DNA from: Misgurnus anguillicaudatus
Lineage: Eukaryota > Chordata > Actinopteri > Cypriniformes > Cobitidae
Direction: 5' to 3'
Length of the DNA stretch: 64,000 nucleotides
Assembly (NCBI RefSeq): GCF_027580225.2
Contig: NW_027395284.1
Coordinates: 1,197,478-1,261,477, forward strand
Made by a program: the position numbers and the translations under genes
The notes under the pieces: generated by a model
What the model was told of the DNA's origin: nothing
What the model saw: only the letters and a program-made list of their open reading frames with translations
The model's database searches: none
Part shown: piece by piece, positions 46,104-57,874 of the stretch
Layout: the number at the start of each line of letters is the position of its first letter
Numbering within the stretch: position 1 is the stretch's first letter

Positions 46104-46656
46104 CACTCACCTAAAGGATTATTAGGAACACGTGTTCAATTTCTCATTAATGAAATGGTGTTATGGTGTGGGGGATGTTTTCTTGGCACACTTTAGGCCC
46201 ATTTAGTGCCAATTGGGCATCATTTAAATGCCACGGCCTTCCTGAGCATTGTTTCTGACCATGTCTATCCCTTTATGACCACCATGTACTCATCCTCTGA
46301 TGGCTACTTCCAGCAGGATAATGCATCATGTCACAAAGCTCGAATCATGTCAAATTGGTTTCTTGAACATGACAATGAGTTCACTGTACAAAAATGGCCC
46401 CCACAGTCACCAGATCACAACCCAATAGAGCATCTTTGGGATGTGGTGGAACGGGAGCTTCGTGCCCTGGATGTGCATCCCACAAATCTCCATCAACTGC
46501 AAGATGCTATCCTATCAATATGGGCCAATATTTCTAAAGAATGCTTTCAGCACCTTGTTGAATCAATGCCACATAGAATTAAGGCAGTTCTGAAGGCGAA
46601 AGTGGGTCAAACACACAGTATTAGTATGGTGTTCCTAATAATCCTTTAGGTGAGTG
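46104..46656 (+). mobile_element. Internally deleted Tc1-like transposon (553 bp)
   Basis: Perfect 28-bp terminal inverted repeats begin CACTCACCTAAAGGATTATT and are flanked by TA (46102-46103, 46657-46658), the Tc1/mariner duplication. The 5' half of the transposase has been lost between the left end and GTTATGGTGTGGGGGATG. Confidence 0.93.
46206..46649 (+). pseudogene. Tc1/mariner transposase, C-terminal fragment
   Basis: The 147-codon frame starts at GTG and contains GYFQQDNASCHKA (second catalytic Asp) and WPPQSPDHNPIEHLWDVVE (catalytic Glu), the core of a Tc1/mariner DDE domain. The Asp-Glu spacing is 36 residues by my count, rather than the 34 of classic Tc1. The N-terminal helix-turn-helix pair and first catalytic Asp are absent. 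The upstream words VMVWGMFSWHTLGP lie in another frame, so a frameshift sits near 46200. It cannot make an active transposase. Confidence 0.9.
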
Positions 46657-47082
46657 TATTTCAAAATAAAAAAAAATGGCAAATATTTTTTGTCAAATTT
46701 TAAATATATTTTAAAAATAAATTTAATCTAAAGTATTTTTATTCATGGTGCATGAAGAAAAACTTTGTACTGTATGTAAATGTAAACATAGGTTTGAAAA
46801 GATTACAAAATATGCAAAATATACTTTTTAAAATGTTATATTTTATAGGCTACATACATTAAAAACATATTTGGCCAACAATAATATATTTTTTGCTGTA
46901 TGGGTTTTAAAAATAAGAAATGATTTGTTGCCCCTGTAATAAATTTTGAAATGTATGAGAAAATGTATTTTTTTTTAATTAAAAAATATATTTAATAAAG
47001 CTTTACTTTCAACAAAATGTATAAAGGATATATTTAAAAAATATTTTTTGGCCAGAAAAAAAATGTATTTTGTGCCGAATGG

Positions 47083-49348
47083 TACCACTTGTGTCATGGA
47101 CAGTTTGCAAATAATGGAACAGTGGTCATACTGTTTATAAAGCATCTTGAATTGGGACTTTAAAGGTGAACAGTGTAATTTCTGTGCCTCTAACATCACC
47201 AGACGGAAATGCAAAAACAGGTTTTCAATTTTGTCAATGTACAGAGCCTTCCGCCCCCAACATGATTGCATATAGTCAAAATTAAAGGTGGCAGAGCAAT
47301 GTTTATAGTGCCAGTATTACACTTTAAAAATAACTTCTTGTTGACATGTTATAATTACTTCAGATCTCTTCCACATGTTATCTATAAATCCACATAGGTC
47401 ATCTATCAATCAAGGCAAAATCGCTGCAACCTTACTCACAGATATTATTCTCCATTGTAAAGTAAGGAGAAATGTCCACATTCAGTTTGACCTCATTCTC
47501 CTCAACAAGAACACATCAGTGAGCATTAAAGAATATAATTGGTTCTGAGTTACTTTCATTGCGCTCAATGCGGCCATTTTCTCAGTGGTTGGTGTTTGAA
47601 ATAACTCTGTAATTGACCTCTACCTGTGTCCATATGACACTGCGAGTGGAACCATGTACAGTTCACCTACGCGGGAAGAAATCATGTTATTTACCCATCA
47701 TAACTGTGCTCAGAAAGTCTGAAATTATTTAAGAACTAAAGAAATTGCTTCATAACTGCAGATAATGATAAACCCATTAAATTCTATACTTTTTGCGATG
47801 CTCCAGCCTTGCCAAGCTTGTTTCCCCAGATTTCACTGTATTTCTAAAAGTCAGGGCTCGGCTCCCGCTGTGGAAATGAACCCAGATTGACCTCCTGCTG
47901 TGCGGTTAGAGTCGGCAGCGCTGCAATTTTTGCAGTCTCCAGCATGTTTCCTCATTAGAAGAAGCACAGGAGGTTCACAGTAGCCGTGGACTGTGACACT
48001 GCTGCCCACCCCGGCACGAGACCTCAGGCCAGGGCAAAGCTCATCAGAAGCTCTCCTGTGGAGATCCAGGAAACGGTTTCAGGTCGATTCACTGAGAGTA
48101 AAGCCAGCAGGTCATGACGGAGGAGCATGCTGGGGGAAAAAGCGTGTCTGGGCAGAGCAGCCGAGTAAAAGTATGATAAACAGCATTGAGAATAGCTATA
48201 GACAGAAAGTGTATATAACACACACACGCAAGCTTGCATGCACTCTGCCCCCGAAACCCCCATTAAAGTCCAGCATGAACCAGTAAATCTCAATTATAGA
48301 GAAAAATGATTTTCGTTAAAATACAGCTCCTGTTTTACTGCAGTGCATAATGATAATGCATGGTGATAACAGGCAGCTCTACCTTTACAGTGCTGCGAGT
48401 ACACTTGATTTATCCTCCTTTGGAGAAAAAACAGTTAAAGAGAAAAAGCAAACTCATTACAGGGTCGGTTTTCATGCAACAGACACAAGACTGTCCATCC
48501 AAAACACACTGACACAATGATAAGATCTTGTGTTTTCTGTGCGCCGTAGTTTTTTTGCTTAGTTTAGAATACAAGTACAAGTAGAATACAACGCCACGGT
48601 CAAATATATTTTTCAAAAGGGGAAAGAGAATGAAAAATGTTTTTTACCTTGTCTTAGTTGAATAACAGCAGTCTACCCGCATTCACGAAAATACGAAAAG
48701 TGCTAGACATTCTGAACATCTCCGTTTAATAGAAATTCCTCCTTTAGAAATGTCCGCCAGTCCGGAAGTAAATTGCAGCAGTGTTCGCGAAGTTCAAGGC
48801 AAAATATCGAGTCACGTCCCGAGGTTTGCTCTTCTATCTGTAACATTTTGGTTTGTCCGTGTTCTGAAGGCAAAGTTTACATTCTTTTGAGTGGCAGCAA
48901 AGACAGCCAATCACTGTCAAGTGCTTGCATTTCATATTGAGGTTGCCATTTAAGCCCAAAGGGATGCCAAATAGGTGCAAAACAACGCGTTTTAAAATTC
49001 CCCACCCTATAGCTTTCTGAGAGAAGATTTTATGAAGCTTTTAAGGCATTACAGACCCAACCAAAATTTTGTTGTCTACATGTCACATCACAGAACAAGA
49101 ATAAATACCCCGTTTAGTCATTCTATGTCACCTTAAATAGACATAGAACATCAAGGAAACAAGCCGATATTTATGAAAAAAAATACCTGCCAGAAAAACT
49201 ACAACAAACAACTGAAAAGATTTTCCAAATGTTGATTTTGCTAACAAAACTAAATAAATCATGACCAATATAGTTTATTCCAGTGGTAAACATCCCAAAA
49301 TACATCAATAATTATCTAAATATGATAACTTCATATTAGACTAGACTA
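47083..49348. other. Low-copy sequence, no gene established
   Basis: 47960-48300 is relatively GC-rich with overlapping 89- and 97-codon frames on opposite strands but no recognised domain or splice pattern. The rest shows no repeat ends. Confidence 0.35.
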
Positions 49349-49790
49349 GTCCTACCCTGCGTTCCAGTTCGTTTTTTTATGAACTTCCCTCGCTAACTTC
49401 CCTCAGTCTCGTTCACTCGGATGTACGTCATAGCTTACGTTGTACGAGTGCCCACTACTGCTAGAACACTTGAAGTGGGTTCAAATGGATCGCCCTAAGC
49501 CCTTGACCACATGGAAAGTGGAGACCGCCCCCTCCATGTGCAAAGCGCGAGTTGCTGAAGTGACGTCACAATCGTGTTGCATTGTGGGATATGAAGCTGC
49601 ATGAAGTGTACATATGAAGCAGACTCGCTCCCTGTGTCAAAATCGAGGGAGCGAGGGTCTGTCCATACAAACTTCCCTCGTCCACTTGACGAAGTGGAAC
49701 GCACTTCAAAATGGCGACAGGGATTCCCCCGAGGGGAAGTGCTTAGGGAAGTTCGCGAGTGTGTGTCTAAAACTGGAGTGGAACGCACCC
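49349..49790. mobile_element. Probable hAT-like MITE (442 bp)
   Basis: TGCGTTCCA near the left end is mirrored by TGGAACGCA near the right. CTAGACTA occurs directly outside each end (49341-49348, 49791-49798), an 8-bp duplication suiting hAT, although the left flank itself repeats GACTA. ACTTCCCTCG words recur in both halves. Short frames are not recognised. Confidence 0.55.
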
Positions 49791-50025
49791 CTAGACTAAA
49801 ATGAAACCAATAAATAAAACGACAAAAAAAGATCCCCCGTTTAAGTGAATGGGAAGGACTTGCGTATCATATGCACGCCAAAGTGGAATTTGGCATATGT
49901 ATTGCACGAGTTTTACACTTCGTGCTATTTATACGCATTTTCAGGAGACTGGGCTGCTTATAACGTCAAAGTACCATAAGATCAGACTGCTTGTTATACT
50001 TTCAAATTGCTCTCGAGGCACATTG

Positions 50026-50452
50026 GCCCTGTCCCAAATGGTGCAATTCATGTGGATTTTTGGTCTCGTGGATTTAAATTGCGCATGCTCGCTTAGTCTA
50101 CGAGCCCATAGGGTGTCCCATATGTCATTTATATGCAACAAAGTTTGCTCATCAGTGCCCCCTTTGCACCCTTGATGCGGTCTTTGCAGCAGGCTTCACG
50201 CCCTTTACCAATCCCAGAAGTCCTTGCGAAAGAGCAATCAGATGAAATAGAAGACGGATGGGAGGAGTTCACATTGATGGGCAACTTCTCTTACTATTTC
50301 CGGTGTGATGCTTAAGTCTGTCCCAAAATAGGACTCAGGTGTGCCCACATGGACTTGTGTCAAGGGTCCCTAAGGTCTGCACTACATGATGTCATCAAAG
50401 TGTGGACCCTGAGGAAGTCCACAAATCCAGAATGTGCCATTTGGGCCAGGGC
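50026..50452. mobile_element. MITE (427 bp) with GCCCTGTCCCAAATGG ends
   Basis: GCCCTGTCCCAAATGG at the left is mirrored by CCATTTGGGCCAGGGC at the right (one mismatch). CATTG lies outside each end (50021-50025, 50453-50457). Non-coding. Confidence 0.7.
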
Positions 50453-50457
50453 CATTG

Positions 50458-51799
50458 ATGTCACACGGCAATCGATAACGGCACGATCAATAACGGCACG
50501 AAGAGCATGAGGGCCCTACGCAATTTGCGTACTTTGCATATAGGGAGGAAAAATCAGCTACAGGTACCATCACAGTTTCAAAGTAGAATTGGTGCATATA
50601 AGAGAACAGAGGTGCCACAAATGTCGCTGGTAAAATAATCCATTTTTTTCCTTTTTCTTTTTGTTCAGCTTATCAAGCAATTTTCACATAGATTAACTCA
50701 ATTAAACAAGAGGTGTAAGGTTTGATTCACATACACAGCGATCTAACAAAGGATTTATGGGTGAAGAAATGGTCAAATGAAAAAGACCAAAGTAGTTGAT
50801 TAAATGAAGTGATCACTCTGATGTGAAGACAGATTCATTACCAAACCCAATTCAGCTGGTGAAAAATTGAAAGCAGTGAACACAATTGAGAGAGCATTGT
50901 GGGACTGCATGATAAATTGAGATTAATAGAAATACATCTCTTACCAACACGGAAAGAAAATCTTCTGGCATTTGTAATTTGTCCCTGAAAAGCAGAAACG
51001 GCAGGTGTTGTCCCACTGAAAGACTCGATACAGGCAAAAGTAACGAATTGGGTCTCCAATGACAGGAAGCCAATAATCCAGAAGTCAATAGGGCCCTAAA
51101 CATCCTCAATCTGAACCCATTTGACTGATCTGCTAAATGTGCATTAGGCAGATATAATCTTGTCTTGGTTTTTATCAGGAGTGAACTTGTATCATGTCAC
51201 ATCAATATTATAACCGAGTTGGGATTGGGATAGACATGGGAATCTCGCATGGTCGATATGTGATTGCATCTTAGGACAGCTATGACATTGTGTAGAGTTG
51301 ATCAACACAAAAAAAATGTCTAAAAATGTTCTATAGACGGCTTCATTGGACGCACAGTTACGCACCTGAACCGAAGTGAAAATCTGGTCTGTATTCATTT
51401 ATTGATCTGGCTATTGGCTAAACTGATTTTTGAAACAAATACCTTGTTGAAAATAAAATGCTTTGGTTTGTTACAGACGAGGGGAGACGACGAGCATGGA
51501 TCACAACTGTGTGGAGAGGTTTGGCAGCCAGGCAAGAATTCAAGGACTTGTTGCTAAAATGTTGTACATTATTTTACACAGTAACGTTAGCTCAGTCAGT
51601 GTAGTAGTTGGTTAGATATAATTTATGAACGAAAATAATTTACTTGTCTTTTATTTCCCTTGTTATCGGAAATAAACTACTTTAAAAGGACTCTGTTGTT
51701 ATATTGATTCTATGTGGAAGTCTACCGGGAGTTGCATTTAGTCCACAAAAGCCATTTGTTTATGCTAAAACCGTCTAAATTCAGACTGAAACACTTGTG
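50458..51799. other. Low-copy sequence, no gene seen
   Basis: Frames at 50838-51109 and 51192-51398 on the minus strand are short and not recognised. Confidence 0.35.
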
Positions 51800-52090
51800 T
51801 CCTTCGGTAACGTTGGTTGGAAGGACAGGCAGACAGAGGCAGATCCACGTGCAGACATTTATTGAATAAAACATAGTACACTAGATAAACAGAAACAAGA
51901 TAAGAACAGAGAACCAACAGATTACATTAACAAAGACTGACCAAGGACAACTGAAATGCCAGGCTTTTTAAACACAAGGTGAAACGAGGTAACAAAGAAA
52001 CACCTGGGGAACAATCGGACAAGGACCAATGAGAAACAGAACTACAAAAGACGACAAACATGAATGACAGAATACATGACTTTAAAATAA
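51800..52090 (-). mobile_element. Probable LTR fragment, minus strand
   Basis: Read on the minus strand the segment goes from T-rich, AATTCTG-type sequence through a TTTAAAAAGCC box to CAATAAATGTCTGCACGTGG. That is the order of a U3 promoter, R and poly(A) signal in an LTR. No intact termini or target duplication were found; the left neighbour MITE (52102) abuts it. Confidence 0.4.
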
Positions 52091-52101
52091 AAGACTAGAG
52101 C

Positions 52102-52774
52102 TGTGTCCCAATTCAAGGGCTGCAACCTTATAAGCATGGGACCTTAAAGATGAGCACTCGGTCTTTCAAGGTGGCAGCCTTCGGAAGTTCGCGAAGAGAC
52201 CTGAAATGAGACGGTCTAACCTTCGGACGACCCATAATTGGCGTCACCTGCTGCACGCGCCTGTCAGCAGGACATAGCGGAAACGTTTCTGACTTATTAA
52301 AATAAATATGAAATCAGAAAAATATTAATTTCGTTTAGAAAATATGACACGTTGATGTAGATTAAACTATTTAACAGTATATTAAATTAATCAACCTTAG
52401 AAATATATGCACCATAAAAAGAATAATATTAACACAAAACATAACTTATAATACTAAAACAGTGACAAACTTTTTTTTTGATAAATACACACACACACTT
52501 TTATTTAATGAAGGTTTTAATTGTTTATTTTAGAATATCCAGCCGTTATATGCAGCCATTGCAGGCGCGCAATGAATCTTGGGATATCCTCGGCTGTTGA
52601 GCAGCCATTCGTTGCATCCTTAACATCCCGGAGAAATGAGGACGCATTTTGAGGCTTCATTCTAAGCATCCTTTGAATTGGGACGTCCTTACCAGCCTCA
52701 AGTCGCGCTGCTGTGACGCAATCGGTCTTAAAATACGTCCTTAGAAGGTCGCAGCCTTTGAATTGGGACACAGC
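52102..52774. mobile_element. MITE (673 bp) with TGTGTCCCAATTCAA ends
   Basis: TGTGTCCCAATTCAAGGGCTGC is mirrored by GCAGCCTTTGAATTGGGACACA (one mismatch). CTAGAGC lies on both sides (52095-52101, 52775-52781), and with the adjoining base this is an 8-bp duplication with one mismatch, consistent with hAT. The minus-strand 84-codon frame inside is not recognised. Confidence 0.75.
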
Positions 52775-53352
52775 CTAGAGCTGCGTCTGAAACCGCTCCC
52801 TCGTTCACTTATTCACTATTCTTTATATAGCAAATGACAATTGAGTCCACTACTGTATATGGGGAAGAAGAGAACAAAAACAAGTGAGCGATTTGGGACA
52901 CTGACGTAAATATCATGCGTCGTAGAGCTGTCGCAGAGATTCGTCATAAACACTTACACCTGTGTGGCTTTATTGATTGTACTGTGAAAAGGTAAAGTTT
53001 ACTTTCTTACTGTTTGTTACATCATTGGTCATGTTTATTATATTGGTTAATTATAAAGAGAACAAAACAACTGCTTGGTCTTTACTGTTGTTTATGTATG
53101 AATTAATAAGAATATGTATAAAAAAAGATATCGCAATTTGTTTTTATTTGTTTATTTTAAAAAAGTAGAAAATATCTGACAACAAGAATAAAAAATTGTG
53201 TATAAACGTAACTCTTTGGTGTTTACTGTCAGGATCCTTTAGCTGATTCCACTTATGTGTTCGTCTCCCATTGCATCGTGGGAAATATGAGTGAGCGACT
53301 GTACATCGAATGTACCCTCAGAGTGCATTGTGGGTAAAAAGTAGTGAATGAA

Positions 53353-55189
53353 TGTCACAAGTCGGGGTGGACCCAGATGTAAATAAGGTCACGCCCCTTT
53401 CTCCACCTCGAGGAGATTCCCAAAGCCACCCCAATGACCAGACACACAAGGTAAGCATAAATTAAAATGTACTTTATTTAATTACTTAAAAATGATAAAT
53501 AGGGAAGGGAAAAAGGGGGACTTAAAATAATGGCCACTCTAGGCTCTCCTCCTTCACCACCCACTGGATCTTCACACAGTCCATTCTCTTGGCGTGCATT
53601 ACTCGTTCTCCTTTCTCTCCACAGGTGGCTGCTGGGACACAAAAACACTGTTCCTGAAACTTCGAGTATTTCTCACCGGCTCTGCTGCTTACAGCTTTCT
53701 GGGTAGGTATCACGTTCACAGTCTGTTCTCCAATTATTCACTCTCGTTTCCCTCTCTCTCCACAGGTGGTCGCTAGGACACAAGGGCACTGTTACTGAAA
53801 CTTCGAGTATTTCTCACCGGCTCTGCTGCTTACAGCTTTCTGGGTAGGTACGGTTTTCTCTGTAGGTCAGCAGAGGGGCGAAGGTCACACACCACCTCGC
53901 CGGGTCGAGCGCTGCCCTACCTCCACTGCCCGTAGGCCGATCGAATCCTGGACAGGGGCGCCCTTTTGTAGAGACCACGGGGGCGGCGGACCCTTTCGCC
54001 TCTGACTCTGCGACAAAGACAGACACAGGTAAGTTTACACCACGAATATTTCCAATATTTTACTCACAGCCCTTGACAGCTCTTGGTCTGTATCCCTTCG
54101 TACTCCGAAACAGCACACTGCGTATGGTAGCTGTAAATTCTGAGGTCGTTAGCCTCTCCGTCCTCTGCCCAGTAGAAAAATGGATGATGCGGGGCTTCGT
54201 CTGACAAGACACACAGCAACCCACAGCAAATACACAGCACCACTCCAACGTGAAAAGCTTATAAATTGCAAAGTCTCACTCACCACACTATAAGTGTACA
54301 CAACAAAGGAAACGCCCGGCGTCCTCCACTTCACTTGGGCTGAAATAAGGGCGATGGAAATACGCCCAGAATAGTATTTCGTTGCTGTGGCTGCTTGGAT
54401 TGACGCTTCTAACGGCTCACCCACCACGCTGTTTCAGGGGCAGGGCCGCCCTCCCTCTCCTGGAGGTATCCACACAATTTCACAGGTTAGTTTTACAAGT
54501 GCTTAACACAAGAGTGGTACTCACAGCGATCCTCCTTTATTTATGTTGCGCCACAAAGTCGGTTTCCTTCCCGCTTTACTCTTTTAAATGTGCCACTCAG
54601 ACCAATGTTTCTTCTACCCGTAGGGTTTTCCTTTAACTCCAGCGTTTTCACCGCAGACTGCAACGAGAGAGAGAGAGAGAAAATATAGACAGCCACCACG
54701 TCTATCACGAGCACAGCTCCGTTCCTCTGCACACACTAAAACAAACTTGACAGCACAATGCTCTCTTCGGGGTGCTCCTTTTCTCCACCCACGTATCGCC
54801 TTCCTTTCGCCCCAGACAACTCCTGTCTTCTCTCCGCGCGCTCCAAGCGCAGCCCGGATCAACAAAGCCTGCGGGCTCTTCAAAAGGTACGTATTTACTG
54901 TTCCTGCCCTAGGCAGAGGAGCTTTCCCCGCGTCGATCCCCCCTCTCGTGCCCGAACTCCCGAACTGTGATTTAACTGCTCTTAAAATACTCCTCCGTGT
55001 ACTCCAGTTGTCCAATCACCCAGCGATCTCCTTAACTATGCACAGCTGTGTTTAATCGGCTGATTACAGCCTTCGCGAGACTGCCGGATGTCCGGTGTTT
55101 CTTTTCTCTGGTCTGGGCGGAAACATCCGGGCGGAACCAAACTTTCCCAACTTTTGGTTCCGCCCCGAAAAGATCGTCACCTTGTGACA
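53353..55189 (-). mobile_element. Solo LTR-like insertion (1837 bp), minus strand
   Basis: TGTCACAAG at one end is mirrored by CTTGTGACA at the other, with TGAA on both sides (53349-53352, 55190-55193). TG...CA ends with a 4-bp duplication fit an LTR retrotransposon. On the minus strand AATAAA (53473-53478) lies about 120 bp before the 3' end, as expected for R-U5. No internal retroelement genes are present. An alternative reading with ends GTCACAAG/CTTGTGAC and a 6-bp ATGAAT duplication would make it a DNA element. Confidence 0.5.
53601..53861. repeat. 141-bp direct repeat within the LTR-like element
   Basis: Two copies in tandem (CACAGGTGG at 53620 and 53761; GGGTAGGTA at 53701 and 53842). 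Each is bounded by a pyrimidine-rich CTCTCCACAG and a GTAGGTA, which imitate splice acceptor and donor sites. U3 direct repeats are common in LTRs; a duplicated exon is a less likely reading. Confidence 0.75.
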
Positions 55190-55297
55190 TGAATGTAGGG
55201 AATGAAGTTCTTCACTCAGGTCTTGCACACCACTACAAAATGGCCGACACCCGATATTGTGCACTTTATAGTGGATAGGTAGCGGTTTCGGACACAG

Positions 55298-56657
55298 CTT
55301 TGGACTGAGGAAACACAAGACATGACTGTGACACCTACTTACTGCATCATGCCTACTAGAATTTAATAAAAAGTGTAAAAAAGCAAAATGCATCAAAACA
55401 TCCAACAAAAAATTTTAGTATGTGAAATTGGACTTAAATGATCTTACTATACTGGACTCCAAATCATCTTGGATAAATATAATTGTTCAAACGGTCTTAA
55501 CCTTGAAGAAAATCATACTTGCAACTTGTATATTGTATTGTATATTGTACAAGTTTATCAGCTATGAAAGTTGTTTTTTACTAGCACACGGTACTTTTTT
55601 GTGTTATTGTCATTCTCATCGTCACACATTGCCAGTTTCTATGTATCAATACGTATTTCTATGATAAATATACATACATTTTAGTCATATTCAGTGATTC
55701 TGGCATTTAATGCATGCAGAATTTGCATTGCTTCCTGCTATATTATGAAAAATAGATGAAATATTATGATGCTGTAGTAGCAACAGCCCTTGCATACAGG
55801 CTTTAGGTAATGGATTAAAATGATTCTTCTGAAAATAACTTTTCTTTAGTACAATACCATTTCTTACGTCACACACGCACACACACGCAGGCACGCACGC
55901 ACACACACACTACTTATCCATTCTGAGAATAAGCTGCAGGAGAGCAGCACAGTGGAGCCGTTGGAAAAGAATTCATTTAGGAGGCCATGAAATGAGAAAT
56001 TTCACCACTTGACTGGCCACAAGGCACAATCCAATCACAGCACACATTAACAGTAACGTGGAGTTATGCAGATGAGACGACCTTTCCTATCAACCCGGTT
56101 GCCAGACTGTGAGCTGCCTTCATACAACCAACACATGGAGATTAACATGAAGAAACTGGATGATTCTCAGAGACAAAATTGCAGGCCAAATTTTAAAAAC
56201 CACATAAATTTTAAAATGCCAGGCCAAACCATGAATCAAATGAAACATCATCCCAGAGTAAATTTCATGCAATAACGCAACAGACACTGCCAAAAGTTAA
56301 ATTAAATTAAATGTGTAATAAATGTCAGTATTTGTTTAGAACATGAGATGCACATTAATTTGCTATTTTGTGTAATGCAAAAAATCATAATAATGACAGA
56401 AAATGACATTGCATAATCAAGCTTTTTAATTTTTTGCTCTAAATTATATAATTATATAAAACACGCTGTTTCTGGTTATCTCATGTCAATCATTTGAACG
56501 TATAAACTTTGAGAACCTTTTATATAAAGAGTTTTAAAAATCAAGAGGTGGATACTTTATCTAATTCAGTGCTGTCTCAGTATGGGTTTCTACGGAGCCC
56601 GTCAGAGGACATGGTGGTGGACAATATTTGGGATGAGAGGAAAACATTTTTAACAGC
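55298..56657. other. Low-copy sequence, no gene seen
   Basis: Contains a (CA)n/(GCAC)n microsatellite at 55869-55911 and AT-rich sequence at 56280-56520; no coding frame recognised. Confidence 0.4.
55869..55911. repeat. (CA)n-rich microsatellite
   Basis: Alternating CA interspersed with CGCA and GGCA. Confidence 0.9.
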
Positions 56658-57433
56658 TTTTGCGTTCCCCCGAGAACCTTTGCGTTGTCTCGCAAAACTT
56701 TTGCGTTCCCCCGACTACTTTTGCGTTCCCCCGAGAACCTTTGAGTTCCCCCGAGAACCTTTGCGTTTCCCCAAGAACTTGTGCGTTCCCCCGAGAACCT
56801 TTGCGTTCCCCCGAGAACCTTTGCGTTCCCCCGAGAACCTTTGCGTTCCCCCGAGAACCTTTGCGTTCCCCCGAGAACCTTTGCGTTCTCTCGCAAAACG
56901 TTTGCGTTCCCCCGAGAACTTTTGCGTTCCCCTGAGAGCCTTTGCGTTTCCCCGAGAACCTTTGCGTTCCCCCAAGAACCTTTGCGTTCTCTCGCAAAAC
57001 TTTTGCGTTCCCCCGAGAACTTTTGCGTTCCCCCGAGAACCTTTGGGTTCCCCCGAGAACCTTTGCGTTCCCCTGAGAACCTTTGCATTCCCCCGAGAAC
57101 CTTTTTGTTCTCTCGCAAAACTTTTGCGTTCTCTCGCAAAACTTTTGCGTTTCCCCGAGAACCTTTGTGTCTCTCGCAAAACTTTTGCGTTCCCCCGAGA
57201 ACTTTTGCGTTCCCCTGAGAACCTTTGCGTTCCCCCGAGAACCTTTGCGTTCCCCTGAGAACCTTTGCGTTCCCCCGAGAACCTTTGCGTTTCCCCAAGA
57301 AGCTTTTTGTTCTCTCGCAAAACTTTTGCGTTCTCTCGCAAAACTTTTGCATTCCCAGGAGAAACTTTTTGCGTTCCCCTAAGAAACTCTTTGTGTTCCC
57401 CCAAGAAATTTTTTGCGTTCGCTCGCAAAAAGA
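56658..57433. repeat. 21-bp minisatellite, about 37 copies, two variant types
   Basis: The unit runs TTTGCGTTCCCCCGAGAACC plus T, with an interspersed variant TTTGCGTTCTCTCGCAAAAC plus T. Each copy carries GCG and usually a second CpG. Single-base indels near 57165 and after 57350 shift frame, yet all frames stay open, giving frames of up to 298 codons on the minus strand and 249 on the plus. These heptad-repeat peptides are products of periodicity. The unit is alignable to the 21-bp unit at 39400 (see findings). Confidence 0.95.
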
Positions 57434-57615
57434 GCCTACGTTTTCACGAGAAACCACAGCGCTTCACAGCGTCACCTGAGACAAATCATTAGGCAATGGC
57501 ATCATTGATGCCAGCTGTCTGCAGATATGATATATAACTACTGTTATAAAAGAATTATACTGTATTTCTTTGTATTTGGTTTGTCTCCCGATCTAACTTA
57601 AATAATATATTAGTC

Positions 57616-57866
57616 CAGTGGTTCCCAAACTTTTTCAGCCTGTGGCCCCCCCTTGTGTACGGTGCATTCCTTCGCGCCCCCCCCCCAAAAAAAGTGTTCT
57701 AAAACTCAACATTTTAATAAAAAACTTTCAATTATACAAAAAGTAGTGTTTTTGGTTAGTAGGTTTAATTACAAAGAATTCATGATAAATTAATGTATTT
57801 CATAAAATGTCATAAAACTGGGGCCCCCCTGGCACCATCTCGCGGCCCCCAGTTTGAAACTTACTG
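57616..57866. mobile_element. hAT MITE (251 bp)
   Basis: Starts CAGTGGTTCCCAAACT, ends AGTTTGAAACTTACTG (imperfect inverted repeat), and is flanked by an exact 8-bp TATTAGTC duplication (57608-57615, 57867-57874). Contains C-rich runs near both ends; non-coding. Confidence 0.88.
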
Positions 57867-57874
57867 TATTAGTC

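Larger units (their letters stand above)
52781..55297. mobile_element. TIR element split by an LTR (about 0.7 kb without insert)
   Basis: CTGCGTCTGAAACCGCT at the left is mirrored by AGCGGTTTCGGACACAG at the right. The two halves, 52781-53352 and 55190-55297, are separated by the 1.84-kb LTR-like insertion. Its ends are related to, but distinct from, the GCTGCGTCCGAAAACTC family. Confidence 0.65.

Noticed and set aside
53601..55055. Multi-exon host gene suggested by AG/GT-like signals and GC-rich frames (102 and 133 codons)
   Set aside because: Frames overlap on opposite strands, show no known domain, and lie wholly within a segment bounded by LTR-like ends and a target duplication.
56561..57457. 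Long frames (298 codons minus, 249 codons plus) as a repeat-rich protein gene
   Set aside because: A 21-bp period without stop codons opens every frame; indels inside the array are not avoided and both strands are equally open.
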